The notes below the pieces were generated by a model. That model had not been told where the DNA came from, did not search any database, and worked only from the letters and a program-made list of their open reading frames with translations. Both the position numbers and the translations under genes were made by a program. A stretch of 64,000 nucleotides of DNA from Eisenbergiella sp963559585 (GTDB lineage: Bacteria > Bacillota > Clostridia > Lachnospirales > Lachnospiraceae): assembly GCA_963559585.1 (NCBI GenBank), contig CAUWLJ010000007.1, positions 1-64,000 on the forward strand, given 5' to 3'. Below, in pieces: positions 1-8,589 of the stretch. How positions within the stretch are numbered: the stretch's first letter is position 1; each line of letters opens with the position of its first letter.

Positions 1-89
1 AAACCATGCGAGCATGGTTTTGACCGAACAAACCGATATGGCTGAACTGTTACCATCTTTGTACCTTTCAGGAAACTTCCGGTTGACAT
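1..89 (-). CDS. 5' end of an unidentified gene leaving the window on the left
   Basis: On the minus strand an ATG at 89-87 opens a frame that stays open for 29 codons to the window edge. It is preceded, five bases upstream, by a good Shine-Dalgarno sequence (GAGGGAG, complement of 95-101). The visible protein starts MSTGSFLKGTKMV and is basic. I do not recognise it. The hairpin-like sequence at 1-20 falls inside this frame, so it may be coincidental rather than a terminator. It would be divergent from the ABC transporter genes that follow. Confidence 0.4.
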   Translation of the reverse strand, partial: MSTGSFLKGTKMVTVQPYRFVRSKPCSHG

Positions 90-239
90 TCCATCTCCCT
101 CATGGTAAGCTGTGAAAAGTGATAATTTACTGTGCTAAACTGCTAATTCATTAAAGAACCCGCCGGCCATATTCCGCAGGGATCTGCGGAGGCGGAGCAG
201 AAAAAGCGCAGAAACAAGGGAAAGGAAATGAGGGAGATT

Positions 240-1193
240 ATGAAAAAGACAGCAGCACTCTTATTAGCAGGAATTCTCGCTTTCAGCCTGGCAGGCTGCG
301 GCGTACAGGCGGCAGGAAACGTACAGGAGGCCGGAGAAAGCGCCGCGCCTGCGCAGACTGCCGCGGAGCAGAGTACTCCTGCGGCGGCAGAAGCAGCGGA
401 AACAACGGAAGCAGCGTCTGAGACAGCCGGGGAGGACGGGGCCCGGACGGAAGCGGCTTCCGCGGAAGCAGGCGCAGAGGGAGAAGCCCGTCAGTTCGTT
501 GTGGGTTTCGACGCAGAGTTCCCTCCCTTTGGCTACAAGGATGAGAACGGAGAGTACGTGGGCTTTGACCTGGATCTGGCCCAGGAGGTATGTAACCGCC
601 TGGGATGGGAGCTGGTGAAGCAGCCCATTGACTGGGATGTGAAGGATATGGAGCTGGATTCCGGTTCCATCGACTGTATCTGGAACGGCTTTACCATGAA
701 CGGCAGGGAGGAGCAGTATACTTTCAGTGTGCCCTATGTGGACAACAGCCAGGTATTCGTGGTGGCGGAGGATTCCGGCATCGCCTCCCAGGCGGATCTG
801 GCAGGCAGGGCAGTGGGCGTGCAGAAGGATTCCTCCGCGCTTGCGGCCCTGGAGGGAGAGGAAAAGGCTCTGGCGGATACCTTTGCGTCCCTGAACCAGT
901 ACGGCGATTACAATACCGCCTTCATGGATCTGGAGGCGGGAGCCATCGACGCGCTTGCCATTGACATCGGTGTGGCAAACTACCAGATCGCTTCCCGCGA
1001 AGGAGGCTACGTGATGCTGGAGGAGTACCTGTCCACCGAACAGTACGCCATCGGCTTCAAGCTGGGCAATACGGAGCTGAAGGATACCGTGGAAGGCGTC
1101 CTTCTGGAGATGGCAGAGGACGGGACGGTTCAGAAGATCGCGGAAAAATATGCAGATTTCGGCCTGGCAGACAGCCTGTGCCTGGGCAGATAA
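240..1193 (+). CDS. Polar amino-acid ABC transporter, substrate-binding lipoprotein
   Basis: Extracytoplasmic solute receptor that would capture an amino acid (glutamine, cystine or similar) and deliver it to the permease encoded next. Residues 1-20 form a lipoprotein signal with a typical lipobox (LAGC, lipidated Cys20). Residues about 21-85 are an Ala/Glu/Thr-rich low-complexity tether. The rest is the periplasmic-binding-protein type 2 fold, with the familiar opening FVVGFDAEFPPFGY and a GFDLDLA segment. An in-frame ATG at 228 is also possible; 240 gives the cleaner signal peptide, though GGGAG is only three bases upstream of it, so the start is not settled. First gene of a receptor-permease-ATPase set. 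Confidence 0.9.
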   Translation: MKKTAALLLAGILAFSLAGCGVQAAGNVQEAGESAAPAQTAAEQSTPAAAEAAETTEAASETAGEDGARTEAASAEAGAEGEARQFVVGFDAEFPPFGYKDENGEYVGFDLDLAQEVCNRLGWELVKQPIDWDVKDMELDSGSIDCIWNGFTMNGREEQYTFSVPYVDNSQVFVVAEDSGIASQADLAGRAVGVQKDSSALAALEGEEKALADTFASLNQYGDYNTAFMDLEAGAIDALAIDIGVANYQIASREGGYVMLEEYLSTEQYAIGFKLGNTELKDTVEGVLLEMAEDGTVQKIAEKYADFGLADSLCLGR

Positions 1194-1209
1194 AAATAAG
1201 GAGACTGAC

Positions 1210-1863
1210 ATGGAACTGGCGACAATGCTGAGAGAGCTGGGAGCGGGAATGCTGGTCACGGTGGAGATCTTCACCCTGACCCTGCTGTTTTCCCTGCCCC
1301 TGGGCCTGCTCCTTTCTTTTGGAAGGATGGCCCGCTTTTCTCCCCTTCGTTTTGTGACCAAGATCTACGTATCCATTATGAGGGGAACGCCTCTGATGCT
1401 GCAGCTGATCGTGGTGTATTTCGCTCCTTACTACGTGTTCGGTATGAAAATATCCAAGGAATACCGCATGATCGCGGTGATCCTGGCCTTTGTGCTCAAC
1501 TATGCCGCCTATTTTGCGGAGATCTACCGCTCCGGCATTGAATCCATGCCTGCGGGCCAGTATGAGGCCGCCCGGATCCTGGGGTATTCCAGGACGCAGA
1601 CCTTCGGGCGGATCATCCTGCCCCAGGTGATCAAGCGGGTGCTTCCTTCCATCACCAATGAAATGATCACGCTGGTGAAGGATACCTCTCTTGCATTTGC
1701 TATCACCGTGACGGAGATGTTTACCATCGCCAAGCAGATTGCAGCCTCGGAGGCTTCTGTGATGCCGCTGATGGCGGCGGGCGTTTTTTACTATATTTTC
1801 AACCTGATCGTGGCTGTGGGTATGGAATATGTGGAAAAACGTTTGAATTATTACAGAAACTGA
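1210..1863 (+). CDS. Polar amino-acid ABC transporter, permease
   Basis: Inner-membrane channel subunit of the HisM/GlnP family, 217 aa, the usual length for this family. It has several hydrophobic helices and the EAA-type coupling loop (AGQYEAARILGYSRTQTF) that contacts the ATPase. The start at 1210 has AAGGAG at 1198-1203; the longer frame from 1150 would overlap the preceding gene and has no ribosome site. It lies 16 bp after the binding-protein gene, so the two are probably co-transcribed. Confidence 0.93.
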   Translation: MELATMLRELGAGMLVTVEIFTLTLLFSLPLGLLLSFGRMARFSPLRFVTKIYVSIMRGTPLMLQLIVVYFAPYYVFGMKISKEYRMIAVILAFVLNYAAYFAEIYRSGIESMPAGQYEAARILGYSRTQTFGRIILPQVIKRVLPSITNEMITLVKDTSLAFAITVTEMFTIAKQIAASEASVMPLMAAGVFYYIFNLIVAVGMEYVEKRLNYYRN

Positions 1864-1989
1864 CAGCGGGCTCCTGTCCGCAGAAGCTTCAAACGGCAGA
1901 GGCCTGGGAAATTAGAACGCATCAGACCTGCGGATGCCCTGTTTACCGGCCTGTCAGTGAGCAGGAGCAGCGCATAAAGGAGAGACACC

Positions 1990-2754
1990 ATGAATCAGAG
2001 TTTTCTGGAAATCAGACATATGAGCAAGGCCTTCGGCGGCCTGACGGTGCTGAAGGATATTTCCCTGTCCGTCAGGGAGGGAGAGGTGGTTTCCGTCATC
2101 GGGCCTTCCGGCTCAGGCAAATCCACCCTCCTGCGCTGCGCCGCCATGCTGGAGCGGATGGACGGCGGGGAGCTGTCCTATCTGGGGAAAAAGGCGGTCT
2201 ATGAGGAAAACGGGAAGTGCGTCTATGCCCCGAAGGCCAGACAAAGGGAAATCCACAAGTATTTCGGCATGGTTTTCCAGAATTTCAACCTGTTTCCTCA
2301 TTATACCGTGTTAAAAAATATCATCGACGCGCCGGTCTGCGTGGACAAAGTGCCCAAAAGGGAGGCGGTGGAGCGGGCCAGAAGGCTTCTGGCCAGACTG
2401 GGCCTTTCCGACAAGGAAAACGCCTATCCCTGCCAGCTTTCCGGCGGGCAGCAGCAAAGGGTTTCCATCGCCAGGGCGCTGGCCAGACAGCCCAGGCTTC
2501 TTTTCTTTGACGAACCCACATCGGCTCTGGATCCGGAGCTTACCGGGGAGGTGCTGAAGGTGATCCGGCAGCTTGCCGATGAGCATATGACCATGATCAT
2601 CGTCACTCACGAAATGCAGTTTGCCAGGGAGCTTTCCGACCGGATTCTTTTCATGGAGCAGGGCCTGGTCTGCCAGGAGGGGACGCCGGAGGAGGTGTTC
2701 GGCTCCCCCAACCCCAGGGTGCGGGAGTTTATCGGCCGGGTAATGAGCGGCTGA
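1990..2754 (+). CDS. Polar amino-acid ABC transporter, ATP-binding protein
   Basis: Cytoplasmic ATPase of the GlnQ/HisP family, 254 aa, powering the uptake system encoded just upstream. Visible motifs are Walker A (GPSGSGKST, about residues 38-46), Q-loop (VFQNFNLFPH), signature LSGGQQQR, Walker B LLFFDEPTSALD and the H-loop VTHEMQ. AGGAGAGACACC precedes the ATG. A 126-bp gap separates it from the permease gene; that gap carries a partial copy of an intergenic motif (CGCAG-AGC-TCAAAC, near 1880-1900) seen again at 6211 and 25996. Confidence 0.94.
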   Translation: MNQSFLEIRHMSKAFGGLTVLKDISLSVREGEVVSVIGPSGSGKSTLLRCAAMLERMDGGELSYLGKKAVYEENGKCVYAPKARQREIHKYFGMVFQNFNLFPHYTVLKNIIDAPVCVDKVPKREAVERARRLLARLGLSDKENAYPCQLSGGQQQRVSIARALARQPRLLFFDEPTSALDPELTGEVLKVIRQLADEHMTMIIVTHEMQFARELSDRILFMEQGLVCQEGTPEEVFGSPNPRVREFIGRVMSG

Positions 2755-2832
2755 AAAGCGCGGCAATGCCGGCTTTCGTCGCATTTTCCATATTTTGTTT
2801 TGGATGGGCCGTAAATTTTTACAGATGGGATA

Positions 2833-2861
2833 TTGCCAATCTTTTTTTCTGGGATTATACT
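2833..2861 (+). promoter_or_regulatory. Sigma-A promoter of purC
   Basis: TTGCCA at 2833-2838 and TATACT at 2856-2861 are separated by 17 bp. The predicted transcript starts near 2868, which excludes an upstream in-frame start at 2833 and supports the purC start at 2929. Confidence 0.65.
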
Positions 2862-2928
2862 TTTACCGTTACAAGAATGCTTCCCAGGAGCCAAAGACAA
2901 ATTTGCAGAACAAAAAGGAGCCGATGAA

Positions 2929-3612
2929 ATGGAAAAAATCTACACTGGCAAGACGAAGGATGTATTTGCACTGGAAAACGGAAACGTACTGTTAAAATTC
3001 AAGGATGACTGTACCGGAAAAGACGGTAAATTCGATCCCGGTGAGAATGCGGTGGGACTGACAATCGAGGGCATCGGCAGAGAGAACCTTAAGACCTCCG
3101 TTCACTATTTTGAGCTGCTGAAGGAAGCTGGCGTAAAGACTCATTATGTGAGCGCCGATGTGGAGAATGCCACTATGGAGGTGCTTCCCGCTACCGTATT
3201 CGGACATGGCCTGGAGGTGATCTGCCGCCTGGTGGCAACCGGAAGCTTCATCCGCCGTTACGGTGATTATATCGAGGACGGAACCAGGATTGAGGGCGGC
3301 TACGTGGAGACTACCTTTAAGGATGACGCAAAGGGAGATCCGCTGGTGACCAAGGATGCCCTGGAGGTGCTGGGCGTGATGAGCGGCGGGATGTATGACA
3401 GCATGAAGGCCCAGACCCTTGCTATCACCAAGGTGGTTGCGGACGATCTGGCAAAGAAGGGCCTTGACCTGTACGACATCAAGTTTGAGTTTGGCTACAG
3501 CAAGGACGGCGAAGTGATCCTGATCGACGAGATCGCGAGCGGAAATATGAGAGTGTACAAGGACGGTAAGATCGTGGATCCCATGGATCTGACGGCGATG
3601 ATCCTGGCATAA
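2929..3612 (+). CDS. purC: SAICAR synthetase
   Basis: Phosphoribosylaminoimidazole-succinocarboxamide synthase, which joins aspartate to CAIR with ATP in purine synthesis. The 227-aa protein opens MEKIYTGKTKDVF and keeps the family blocks RRYGDY, VLIDEIASGNMRVY and a C-terminal DPMDLTAMI-type tail. An AGGAG at 2916-2920 precedes the ATG by eight bases, and the promoter at 2833-2861 rules out the longer frame. It stands alone: no other pur genes are adjacent, and a terminator follows directly. Confidence 0.95.
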   Translation: MEKIYTGKTKDVFALENGNVLLKFKDDCTGKDGKFDPGENAVGLTIEGIGRENLKTSVHYFELLKEAGVKTHYVSADVENATMEVLPATVFGHGLEVICRLVATGSFIRRYGDYIEDGTRIEGGYVETTFKDDAKGDPLVTKDALEVLGVMSGGMYDSMKAQTLAITKVVADDLAKKGLDLYDIKFEFGYSKDGEVILIDEIASGNMRVYKDGKIVDPMDLTAMILA

Positions 3613-3617
3613 TAAAC

Positions 3618-3647
3618 GGGCCGCAGGAAACTGCGGCCCCTGTTTAT
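3618..3647 (+). terminator. Intrinsic terminator after purC
   Basis: A perfect 9-bp stem (GGGCCGCAG / CTGCGGCCC, 3618-3626 and 3631-3639) closes on a GAAA tetraloop and is followed by a T-rich stretch. It begins six bases after the purC stop. Confidence 0.85.
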
Positions 3648-3727
3648 TCCCACGGCAGCGGGCCGGGCAGCCATGCAGGCAACAGGTTTTTTGACTTTTC
3701 GGCAACAGTGCGCAGAAAGAGGAAAAT

Positions 3728-4360
3728 ATGATTAAAACCATTATTTTTGATATTGGAAACGTGCTTACAGCCTTTGGATGGAAAGAATTCATCCACAGCT
3801 TCGGCTTTGAGCCGGAGGTGGAGGAGCGTGTGGGGAAGGCCACGGTGGCGCATCCTTTCTGGAATGAGATGGACCGGGGGAAGCTTAACGAGCAGGAGCT
3901 GCTGGAGGGCTTTATCCGCAACGACCCGGAGGTGGAGAGCCAGATCCGGCAGGTTTTTCAGAATCTGGGAGGAATCCTGCTGAAGGCAGATTATGCCATC
4001 CCCTGGGTGCAGGAGCTGAAGCGGGCAGGCTATCAGGTTCTGGTGCTGTCCAATTTTTCCGAAAAGGTGGGCCGGGAGAACCCGGATGCCATGGGCTTTA
4101 TGGAGTATGTGGACGGCGGGATCCTTTCCTGCCGGGACGGCCTGATCAAGCCGGATCCGGCGATTTATCAGCTTCTGATCGACAGATATGGCTTAACGCC
4201 TGAGGAATGCGTTTTCCTGGACGATCTGCCCGCTAACGTGGAGGCCGCGGCGGGGCTCGGGCTTCATACCATCCTGTTTCGCTCCAGGCAGCAGGCTGAG
4301 GAGGAGCTGGCGCGCCTTGGCGTGGAGGGGAAAAGGGAAGAGCCTGGCGGCCTGGAATGA
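3728..4360 (+). CDS. HAD-superfamily phosphatase (YihX-like)
   Basis: Small-molecule phosphatase of the HAD-IA group, 210 aa. Motif I is FDIGNVL (nucleophile Asp9, with Gly at the +2 position as in the YihX-like subgroup), motif II is LSNFSEK, and motif IV is FLDDLPANVEAA. A helical cap lies between motifs I and II. Substrate is not deducible; sugar phosphates are usual for this subgroup. It is preceded by GAGGAAAATATG and stands alone after the purC terminator. It converges with the small membrane gene at 4376-4627, and the 15 bp between them carry a half-copy of a dispersed repeat. Confidence 0.85.
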   Translation: MIKTIIFDIGNVLTAFGWKEFIHSFGFEPEVEERVGKATVAHPFWNEMDRGKLNEQELLEGFIRNDPEVESQIRQVFQNLGGILLKADYAIPWVQELKRAGYQVLVLSNFSEKVGRENPDAMGFMEYVDGGILSCRDGLIKPDPAIYQLLIDRYGLTPEECVFLDDLPANVEAAAGLGLHTILFRSRQQAEEELARLGVEGKREEPGGLE

Positions 4361-4375
4361 GGTTTTAAACACGCT

Positions 4376-4627
4376 CTAGCTCTCCCTGCCCTCTCTGCGT
4401 TCCTTCACCTTCTGATACAGCCAGATATAGATCCACAGAAGGATCGGAAGACCGACCGAGGCCACCAGACAGCCTGCGAACAGGCGGTCGGAGTGGGGAA
4501 AATCCAACAGGGCTGCCGCAAGGGTGAGAATATAAAGGGCTGCCAGAAGTCCCACGCACACCAGCGCGGCGACCTGTTTTCCGGTGCGGCGCGGGGAAGC
4601 TGTGTTTTTATTGTCTTTTGTCTGCAT
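4376..4627 (-). CDS. Small two-helix membrane protein, unknown function
   Basis: An 83-aa protein with two hydrophobic segments (about residues 19-41 and 50-71) joined by a short loop, and charged ends (RRTGKQ at the front, KVKERREGRES at the back). AAAGGCGG stands before the ATG on the minus strand. It lies 87 bp downstream of the MFS transporter gene on the same strand and is probably expressed with it. I do not recognise the family; size and layout would suit a small accessory membrane protein. Confidence 0.65.
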   Translation of the reverse strand: MQTKDNKNTASPRRTGKQVAALVCVGLLAALYILTLAAALLDFPHSDRLFAGCLVASVGLPILLWIYIWLYQKVKERREGRES

Positions 4628-4714
4628 ATGAATCCGCCTTTCCGGTTCCTGTCTGCGGTTGGTCCGACAGACGGGAACCTTTTTTGTTTTCGTAAGGGTG
4701 CGGGAGGCGTATTT

Positions 4715-6055
4715 TCAGTCGTCCACATCAAAAGCTTCCAGGCGGCTCTTTTTCGGCTCCGGCCTGCTGTCTCCATGCTTCACGAACAGCATGGTGAAGA
4801 AGGCAGCGGACACGAACAGCGCCGCATAGGGGAAAAGAGTGTGGTATCCCACATGCTCCAGCAGGAAGCCGGACAGGATGGGAGTGACGATCTGCGCCGC
4901 CATGGAAAAGGTGTAGTAGAAGCCGGTAAACCTTCCAATATCGCTGCCCCTGCTCATTTCCACCACCATGGGATAGGAATTGACGTTGATGGCCGCCCAG
5001 GCCATTCCCACCAGGGCGAACAGCCCGTTGATCCACAGATGATATTCCTTCACGGAAGCGCTCAGGGCAAACATGGAAGCCAGCAGGAGCACGCCGCCCA
5101 GAATGGTCTTTTTCCGGCCGATCCTGGAAGCCAGAGCCCCCACGGGTATGTAGGAAACGATGGCTGCCGCCGTGGCCACCAGCAGGCAGTTGGCGAAGCC
5201 GCCGCCCTGAATGCCCCAGTAGATCTGGGCATACTTGGAGAAAGCGGTGGTGACCGCGTTGTACCCCATGAACCAGAAGGAGACGGAGAGCAGGATCAGA
5301 ACCAGACTGCGTTTCACGTCTGCGGGCATGGGAGCGGCAGGGACGCCGGCGCCGGAGGCAGGGGCGCCAGAGGAAGAGACAGAGGCGCCGGAGGCAGGGG
5401 CCTGCGTCTTATCTGGAACGGGAGCGGTCAGCCTTTTTTCTTCCAGCTCCCTCTCCCGGCGCAGAGGGTTTTCACGGATTTTCCACATCAGCAGGAGCAC
5501 GGCGCATACCATGATCAGCGCCACGATCAAAAAGATGGGAAAATAATCCGGCTTTCCCGTTTTGGGAACCAGAAAGGAGATGAGGAGCAGCGAAATCACG
5601 CCTCCCACCGCGCCCATCAGATTGATGATGGCGTTTGCGCCGGAGCGAAGAGGCTTTGGCGTCACATCCGGCATCAGGGACACGGCCGGAGAGCGGTAGC
5701 TTCCCATGGCCAGCAGCGTTATCCCCAGAGCGGCCACAAACAGCGGAAGGGAAACGATGTGATCCGCCACGGGCAGAAGCAGCATGGAAAGCACTGCGGC
5801 GAAGGTTCCGCACAGGATGAAGGGAGTTCTTTTTCCCAGCCTCGTGTGCGTCCGGTCGGACAGGCTCCCAAACAGGGGAAGCAGGAAAATGGCGAGCATG
5901 TTGTCGGCGGCCATGATCCCTCCGGAAAGCGTGTCGCTGATATGGAAGGTATTTTTCAGGATCAGCGGCACAATACTGTCGTAGAGCTGCCAGAAAGCGC
6001 TGATGGACAGAAAAGCCAGGCCCACCAGAATGGTGCGTTTGGTGTTCAGTTTCAT
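4715..6055 (-). CDS. MFS transporter, SLC45 / glycoside-pentoside-hexuronide-like
   Basis: Twelve-helix secondary transporter, 446 aa, in the sugar-cation symporter-like branch of the MFS. The loop after helix 2 has the signature GSLSDRTHTRLGKRTPFIL. A long cytoplasmic loop between helices 6 and 7 contains a low-complexity segment built of repeated ASGA-type units. Start 6055 is supported by AAGGGGG ten bases upstream (6065-6071, minus strand); an in-frame extension to 6229 adds a non-family leader and is rejected. Substrate is unknown. Confidence 0.88.
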   Translation of the reverse strand: MKLNTKRTILVGLAFLSISAFWQLYDSIVPLILKNTFHISDTLSGGIMAADNMLAIFLLPLFGSLSDRTHTRLGKRTPFILCGTFAAVLSMLLLPVADHIVSLPLFVAALGITLLAMGSYRSPAVSLMPDVTPKPLRSGANAIINLMGAVGGVISLLLISFLVPKTGKPDYFPIFLIVALIMVCAVLLLMWKIRENPLRRERELEEKRLTAPVPDKTQAPASGASVSSSGAPASGAGVPAAPMPADVKRSLVLILLSVSFWFMGYNAVTTAFSKYAQIYWGIQGGGFANCLLVATAAAIVSYIPVGALASRIGRKKTILGGVLLLASMFALSASVKEYHLWINGLFALVGMAWAAINVNSYPMVVEMSRGSDIGRFTGFYYTFSMAAQIVTPILSGFLLEHVGYHTLFPYAALFVSAAFFTMLFVKHGDSRPEPKKSRLEAFDVDD

Positions 6056-6415
6056 GATCGTATCCCCCTTCGGTTGGTTTTGACAGCGGCCGACCGCGGA
6101 AAAATAAGACTGCGCGGCACCGCTCTCCCTCATCATATAACAGAACGGTAAAAAGAGCAACGGTCCCGCCTGCAGCACTCCTGCGGCAGACGGAACCGGA
6201 TTATTTTTGTTCGCAGCAGCCTCAAACACTTGCCGTTTGAGACGCAGGAAGATGAATCAGGGGGGATTGGCTCAGCAGCGTGCAGGGCAGCTGCCTGGAT
6301 ACGCGGCTGAGCCTGTCATCAAAGGAGGGTTTGATGATAGTACCAGTATGACCATTTCAGGAGCGTTTATTCCAAATCTTCAGAAAAGTTTAAGCTTTCC
6401 TGCGCAGCGTCCTCA
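6056..6415. other. Intergenic region between divergent genes, no gene recognised
   Basis: Between the MFS start and the promoter of the carboxypeptidase I see no convincing gene. The region holds the repeat at 6211-6244. A 78-codon frame at 6207-6443 has no family look and is rejected. Confidence 0.5.
6211..6244 (+). repeat. Dispersed 34-bp intergenic repeat, copy 1
   Basis: A 34-bp sequence starting TCGCAGCAGCCTCAAA and containing TGCCGTTTG recurs at 25996-26029 with about 28 of 34 positions identical. In this copy CTCAAAC (6221-6227) and GTTTGAG (6235-6241) form a small inverted repeat. Confidence 0.6.
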
Positions 6416-6444
6416 TTGTAAAAGAAAGAGCCGTTCTGTATAAT
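6416..6444 (+). promoter_or_regulatory. Sigma-A promoter of the D,D-carboxypeptidase gene
   Basis: TTGTAA at 6416-6421, a 17-bp spacer and a perfect TATAAT at 6439-6444. The -10 box covers the possible ATG at 6443, so translation must begin downstream, in agreement with the start chosen at 6554. Confidence 0.7.
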
Positions 6445-6553
6445 GAAAAGGAATTTAAGAGATTTTACGGAAACGGGGAATTATGCGGCAGGCGGGAAAA
6501 TTCGTCAGAGCTTTCCATATGCCTGCTGCTTACGCTCCGGAATGAGGATTAAA

Positions 6554-7447
6554 ATGGCAGAGAAGAAATGCGGGAAGAAAAACATCATCAAAGGGATCGG
6601 GATGGGGATTGTGACGGCGGCCTGGGCGGTATCCATCCTTCTTCTGGCCCTTCTGTATATGCAGGGCTTCGGCCTGCAGGCTGCCGCCGCGCAGGGGGAC
6701 CGGGCAGAAGCGGGGGAGAGAACAGAAACAGAAGAAAAATCAGGAATAGAGGAAATGGCAGAAGAGAAAACAGAAGCAGGGGAAAAGACGGTGGCGGAAA
6801 GGGAGCCGGCAGGGGAAAAGGAAGCTGTCCGCGGTGCGGGCGGGGACGGGCTTGAGATTCCGTTTGCAGTGGATCCGGGGGAGTGGAATTACATTCTGGT
6901 AAACCAGACCCAGCCTCTGCCGGAGGATTTCGCGCCCCGCCTCACCCGCACCAGAAACGGGAAGCTGGTGGACAGCAGGATTAAGCGCCCGCTGGAACAG
7001 ATGCTGGACGATGCCGAAAAGGCCGGATACAGGCTGGTAATCTGCTCCGCCTACCGGGACCGGGAAAAACAGGCCGGGCTGCTTGAGACGAAGACTGGGC
7101 TGCTGGAGAGGAGCGGCCTGGAACGCCATGAGGCGTTCAGAGAAGCGGGAAGGCAGCTTGAAATGCCCGGACACTCCGAGCACCACACGGGGCTGGCGGT
7201 GGACATTGTGGGGGTGGCTTATCAGGTTCTGGACGAAGGCCAGGCCGGGACGAAGGAGGCCGGATGGCTGGCTGAGCACTGTGCGGAGTACGGTTTTATT
7301 CTCCGCTACCCTCCGGACAAGGAAGCGGTTACCGGAATCGAGTATGAATCCTGGCATTTCCGCTATGTGGGAAAGCCTGCCGCAGCGTTCATGCGGGAAA
7401 AGGGGCTGTGCCTGGAGGAATTTTTGGAGCTGGCCGCTGTGCAGTAG
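6554..7447 (+). CDS. VanY-type D-alanyl-D-alanine carboxypeptidase
   Basis: Cell-wall zinc peptidase that would trim the terminal D-Ala from peptidoglycan stem peptides, 297 aa. An N-terminal transmembrane anchor (about residues 12-35) is followed by a Glu/Ala/Lys-rich tether (to about 90) and the VanY domain. Visible active-site blocks are SAYRDREKQ, PGHSEHHTGLAVDI (zinc His and Asp) and ESWHFRYVG (catalytic Glu and zinc His). GAGGA lies five bases before the ATG at 6554; the frame open from 6443 starts inside the promoter. Monocistronic on present evidence. Confidence 0.9.
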   Translation: MAEKKCGKKNIIKGIGMGIVTAAWAVSILLLALLYMQGFGLQAAAAQGDRAEAGERTETEEKSGIEEMAEEKTEAGEKTVAEREPAGEKEAVRGAGGDGLEIPFAVDPGEWNYILVNQTQPLPEDFAPRLTRTRNGKLVDSRIKRPLEQMLDDAEKAGYRLVICSAYRDREKQAGLLETKTGLLERSGLERHEAFREAGRQLEMPGHSEHHTGLAVDIVGVAYQVLDEGQAGTKEAGWLAEHCAEYGFILRYPPDKEAVTGIEYESWHFRYVGKPAAAFMREKGLCLEEFLELAAVQ

Positions 7448-7482
7448 CATGAGGTGCGCGGCTTATACATGAGGTGCGCGGC
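7448..7482 (+). repeat. 15-bp direct repeat after the carboxypeptidase stop
   Basis: CATGAGGTGCGCGGC occurs twice, at 7448-7462 and 7468-7482, a 20-bp period, directly after the stop codon. No function is evident. Confidence 0.8.
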
Positions 7483-7494
7483 GAATATTTATGG

Positions 7495-7523
7495 TAGACT
7501 TTACCCGCTCTTTGTTATATACT
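7495..7523 (+). promoter_or_regulatory. Probable sigma-A promoter before the SEC-C gene
   Basis: TAGACT at 7495-7500 and TATACT at 7518-7523 with a 17-bp spacer. It would give a leader of about 60 bases before the gene at 7590. Confidence 0.5.
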
Positions 7524-7589
7524 AAGCAGAGCGAAAGCTGACGAAACCACACGCCAAAGGGCGAATTAATAGGAACGAGGTGCAAGATT

Positions 7590-8096
7590 ATGGCATTATT
7601 GGAACAGTGGAGAAAGATGGCTTACTCCGAGACCGCGAACAAGAACGACCTGCAGAAGCTCTGGACTGCATATTTTGCAAAGGAAAAAGAGATCTATGCC
7701 CAGCTTCTCAAGAATCCTGACGAGGTGGTAAAGGGTACGGTAAAAGAGCTGGCGGAGAAGTACGGCGTTGACCTGATGACCATGACAGGCTTTCTGGACG
7801 GCATCGACGAGAGCCTGGTGGAAGCGAACCCCATCGAGGAGATGGAGGAGGATACCCAGGTAAACCTTGGCTTCGACAAGGCCCTTCTGTACAAGAACAT
7901 GGTGGCCGCAGGTGCCGACTGGCTGTACGGACTGGAGGAGTGGGCCGCTATTTTCGATGAGGAGACCAGGAAAGCCCTCTATAAGGAACAGAAGTCTTCC
8001 ACCACCATCGTGAAGGAGAAGAAGGTATACCCCAACGATCCCTGTCCCTGCGGAAGCGGTAAGAAGTACAAGAAGTGCTGCGGGAAGAACCAGTAA
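7590..8096 (+). CDS. SEC-C motif protein
   Basis: Soluble 168-aa protein. The body is a helical domain of unknown function. The last 20 residues are a SEC-C zinc-binding motif, CPCGSGKKYKKCCGK, as at the end of SecA, where it binds zinc and contacts SecB and ribosomes. No SecA domain is present, so a role in secretion cannot be claimed. It is preceded by GAACGAGG and followed 10 bp later by the C-GCAxxG-C-C gene, probably in one operon with it and with the Crp/Fnr regulator. Confidence 0.85.
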   Translation: MALLEQWRKMAYSETANKNDLQKLWTAYFAKEKEIYAQLLKNPDEVVKGTVKELAEKYGVDLMTMTGFLDGIDESLVEANPIEEMEEDTQVNLGFDKALLYKNMVAAGADWLYGLEEWAAIFDEETRKALYKEQKSSTTIVKEKKVYPNDPCPCGSGKKYKKCCGKNQ

Positions 8097-8106
8097 AGGC
8101 AGCAGG

Positions 8107-8589
8107 ATGAAAAGCAGAGTAGAGGATGCGGTAAACATGTTTGAATCCGGCTATGCCTGCGCTCAGTCTGTTTTTGCCGCCTATGCGGATCTGTTCGGGA
8201 TGGACAGGCAGACGGCGCTGAGGCTGGCCGGCCCCATGAGCGCCGGGATCGGCAGGATGCGTGAGGTGTGCGGCACTGTGTCCGCCATGGCCATGCTTTC
8301 CGGTCTGGCGCTGGGCTTTACCGATCCGGAGGACGGAGAGGGGAAGAAACGCTCCTACGAGCTGGTGCGCTCCATGGCCGATGCGTTCCGGCAGGAGCAG
8401 GGAACCATCATCTGCCGCAAGCTTCTCGGCCTTCCGGAAGGAGTGGAGAGGGAGGAGAGCGCACAGCCTCAGGCGCGTACTTTGGAGTATTACGCCTCCA
8501 GGCCCTGCAGCGGCGCTGTGCGGACGGCGGCGGGGATCGTGGAGCGGATGCTTTTGCCGGCGGCGGGGATTTTGGTGGAGGAAGCATGA
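8107..8589 (+). CDS. C-GCAxxG-C-C family (redox-type) protein
   Basis: 160-aa protein of the C_GCAxxG_C_C family, widespread in anaerobes and often near redox or selenium genes; its biochemical role is not established. The family pattern is visible as GYACAQSVF near residue 16 and GPMSAGIGRMREVCGTVSAM near 41-60, with further cysteines (Cys102 region, Cys138 region). AGCAGG lies just before the ATG. Its stop codon overlaps the start of the Crp/Fnr gene (ATGA), implying translational coupling between the two. Confidence 0.85.
   Translation: MKSRVEDAVNMFESGYACAQSVFAAYADLFGMDRQTALRLAGPMSAGIGRMREVCGTVSAMAMLSGLALGFTDPEDGEGKKRSYELVRSMADAFRQEQGTIICRKLLGLPEGVEREESAQPQARTLEYYASRPCSGAVRTAAGIVERMLLPAAGILVEEA

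Noticed and set aside
1..21. Perfect hairpin AAACCATGC-GA-GCATGGTTT as a terminator of an upstream gene
   Set aside because: It lies inside an open minus-strand frame with a good SD; loop of two bases and no proper T-tract. Cannot be decided at the window edge.
4493..6151. 552-codon open frame opposite the MFS transporter
   Set aside because: Gly/His/Gln-rich reading of the antisense strand of a GC-rich gene; no family motif, no SD, and the MFS frame is clearly the coding one.
6207..6443. 78-codon frame in the intergenic region before the carboxypeptidase
   Set aside because: No SD, no family likeness, overlaps a dispersed repeat and the promoter at 6416-6444.
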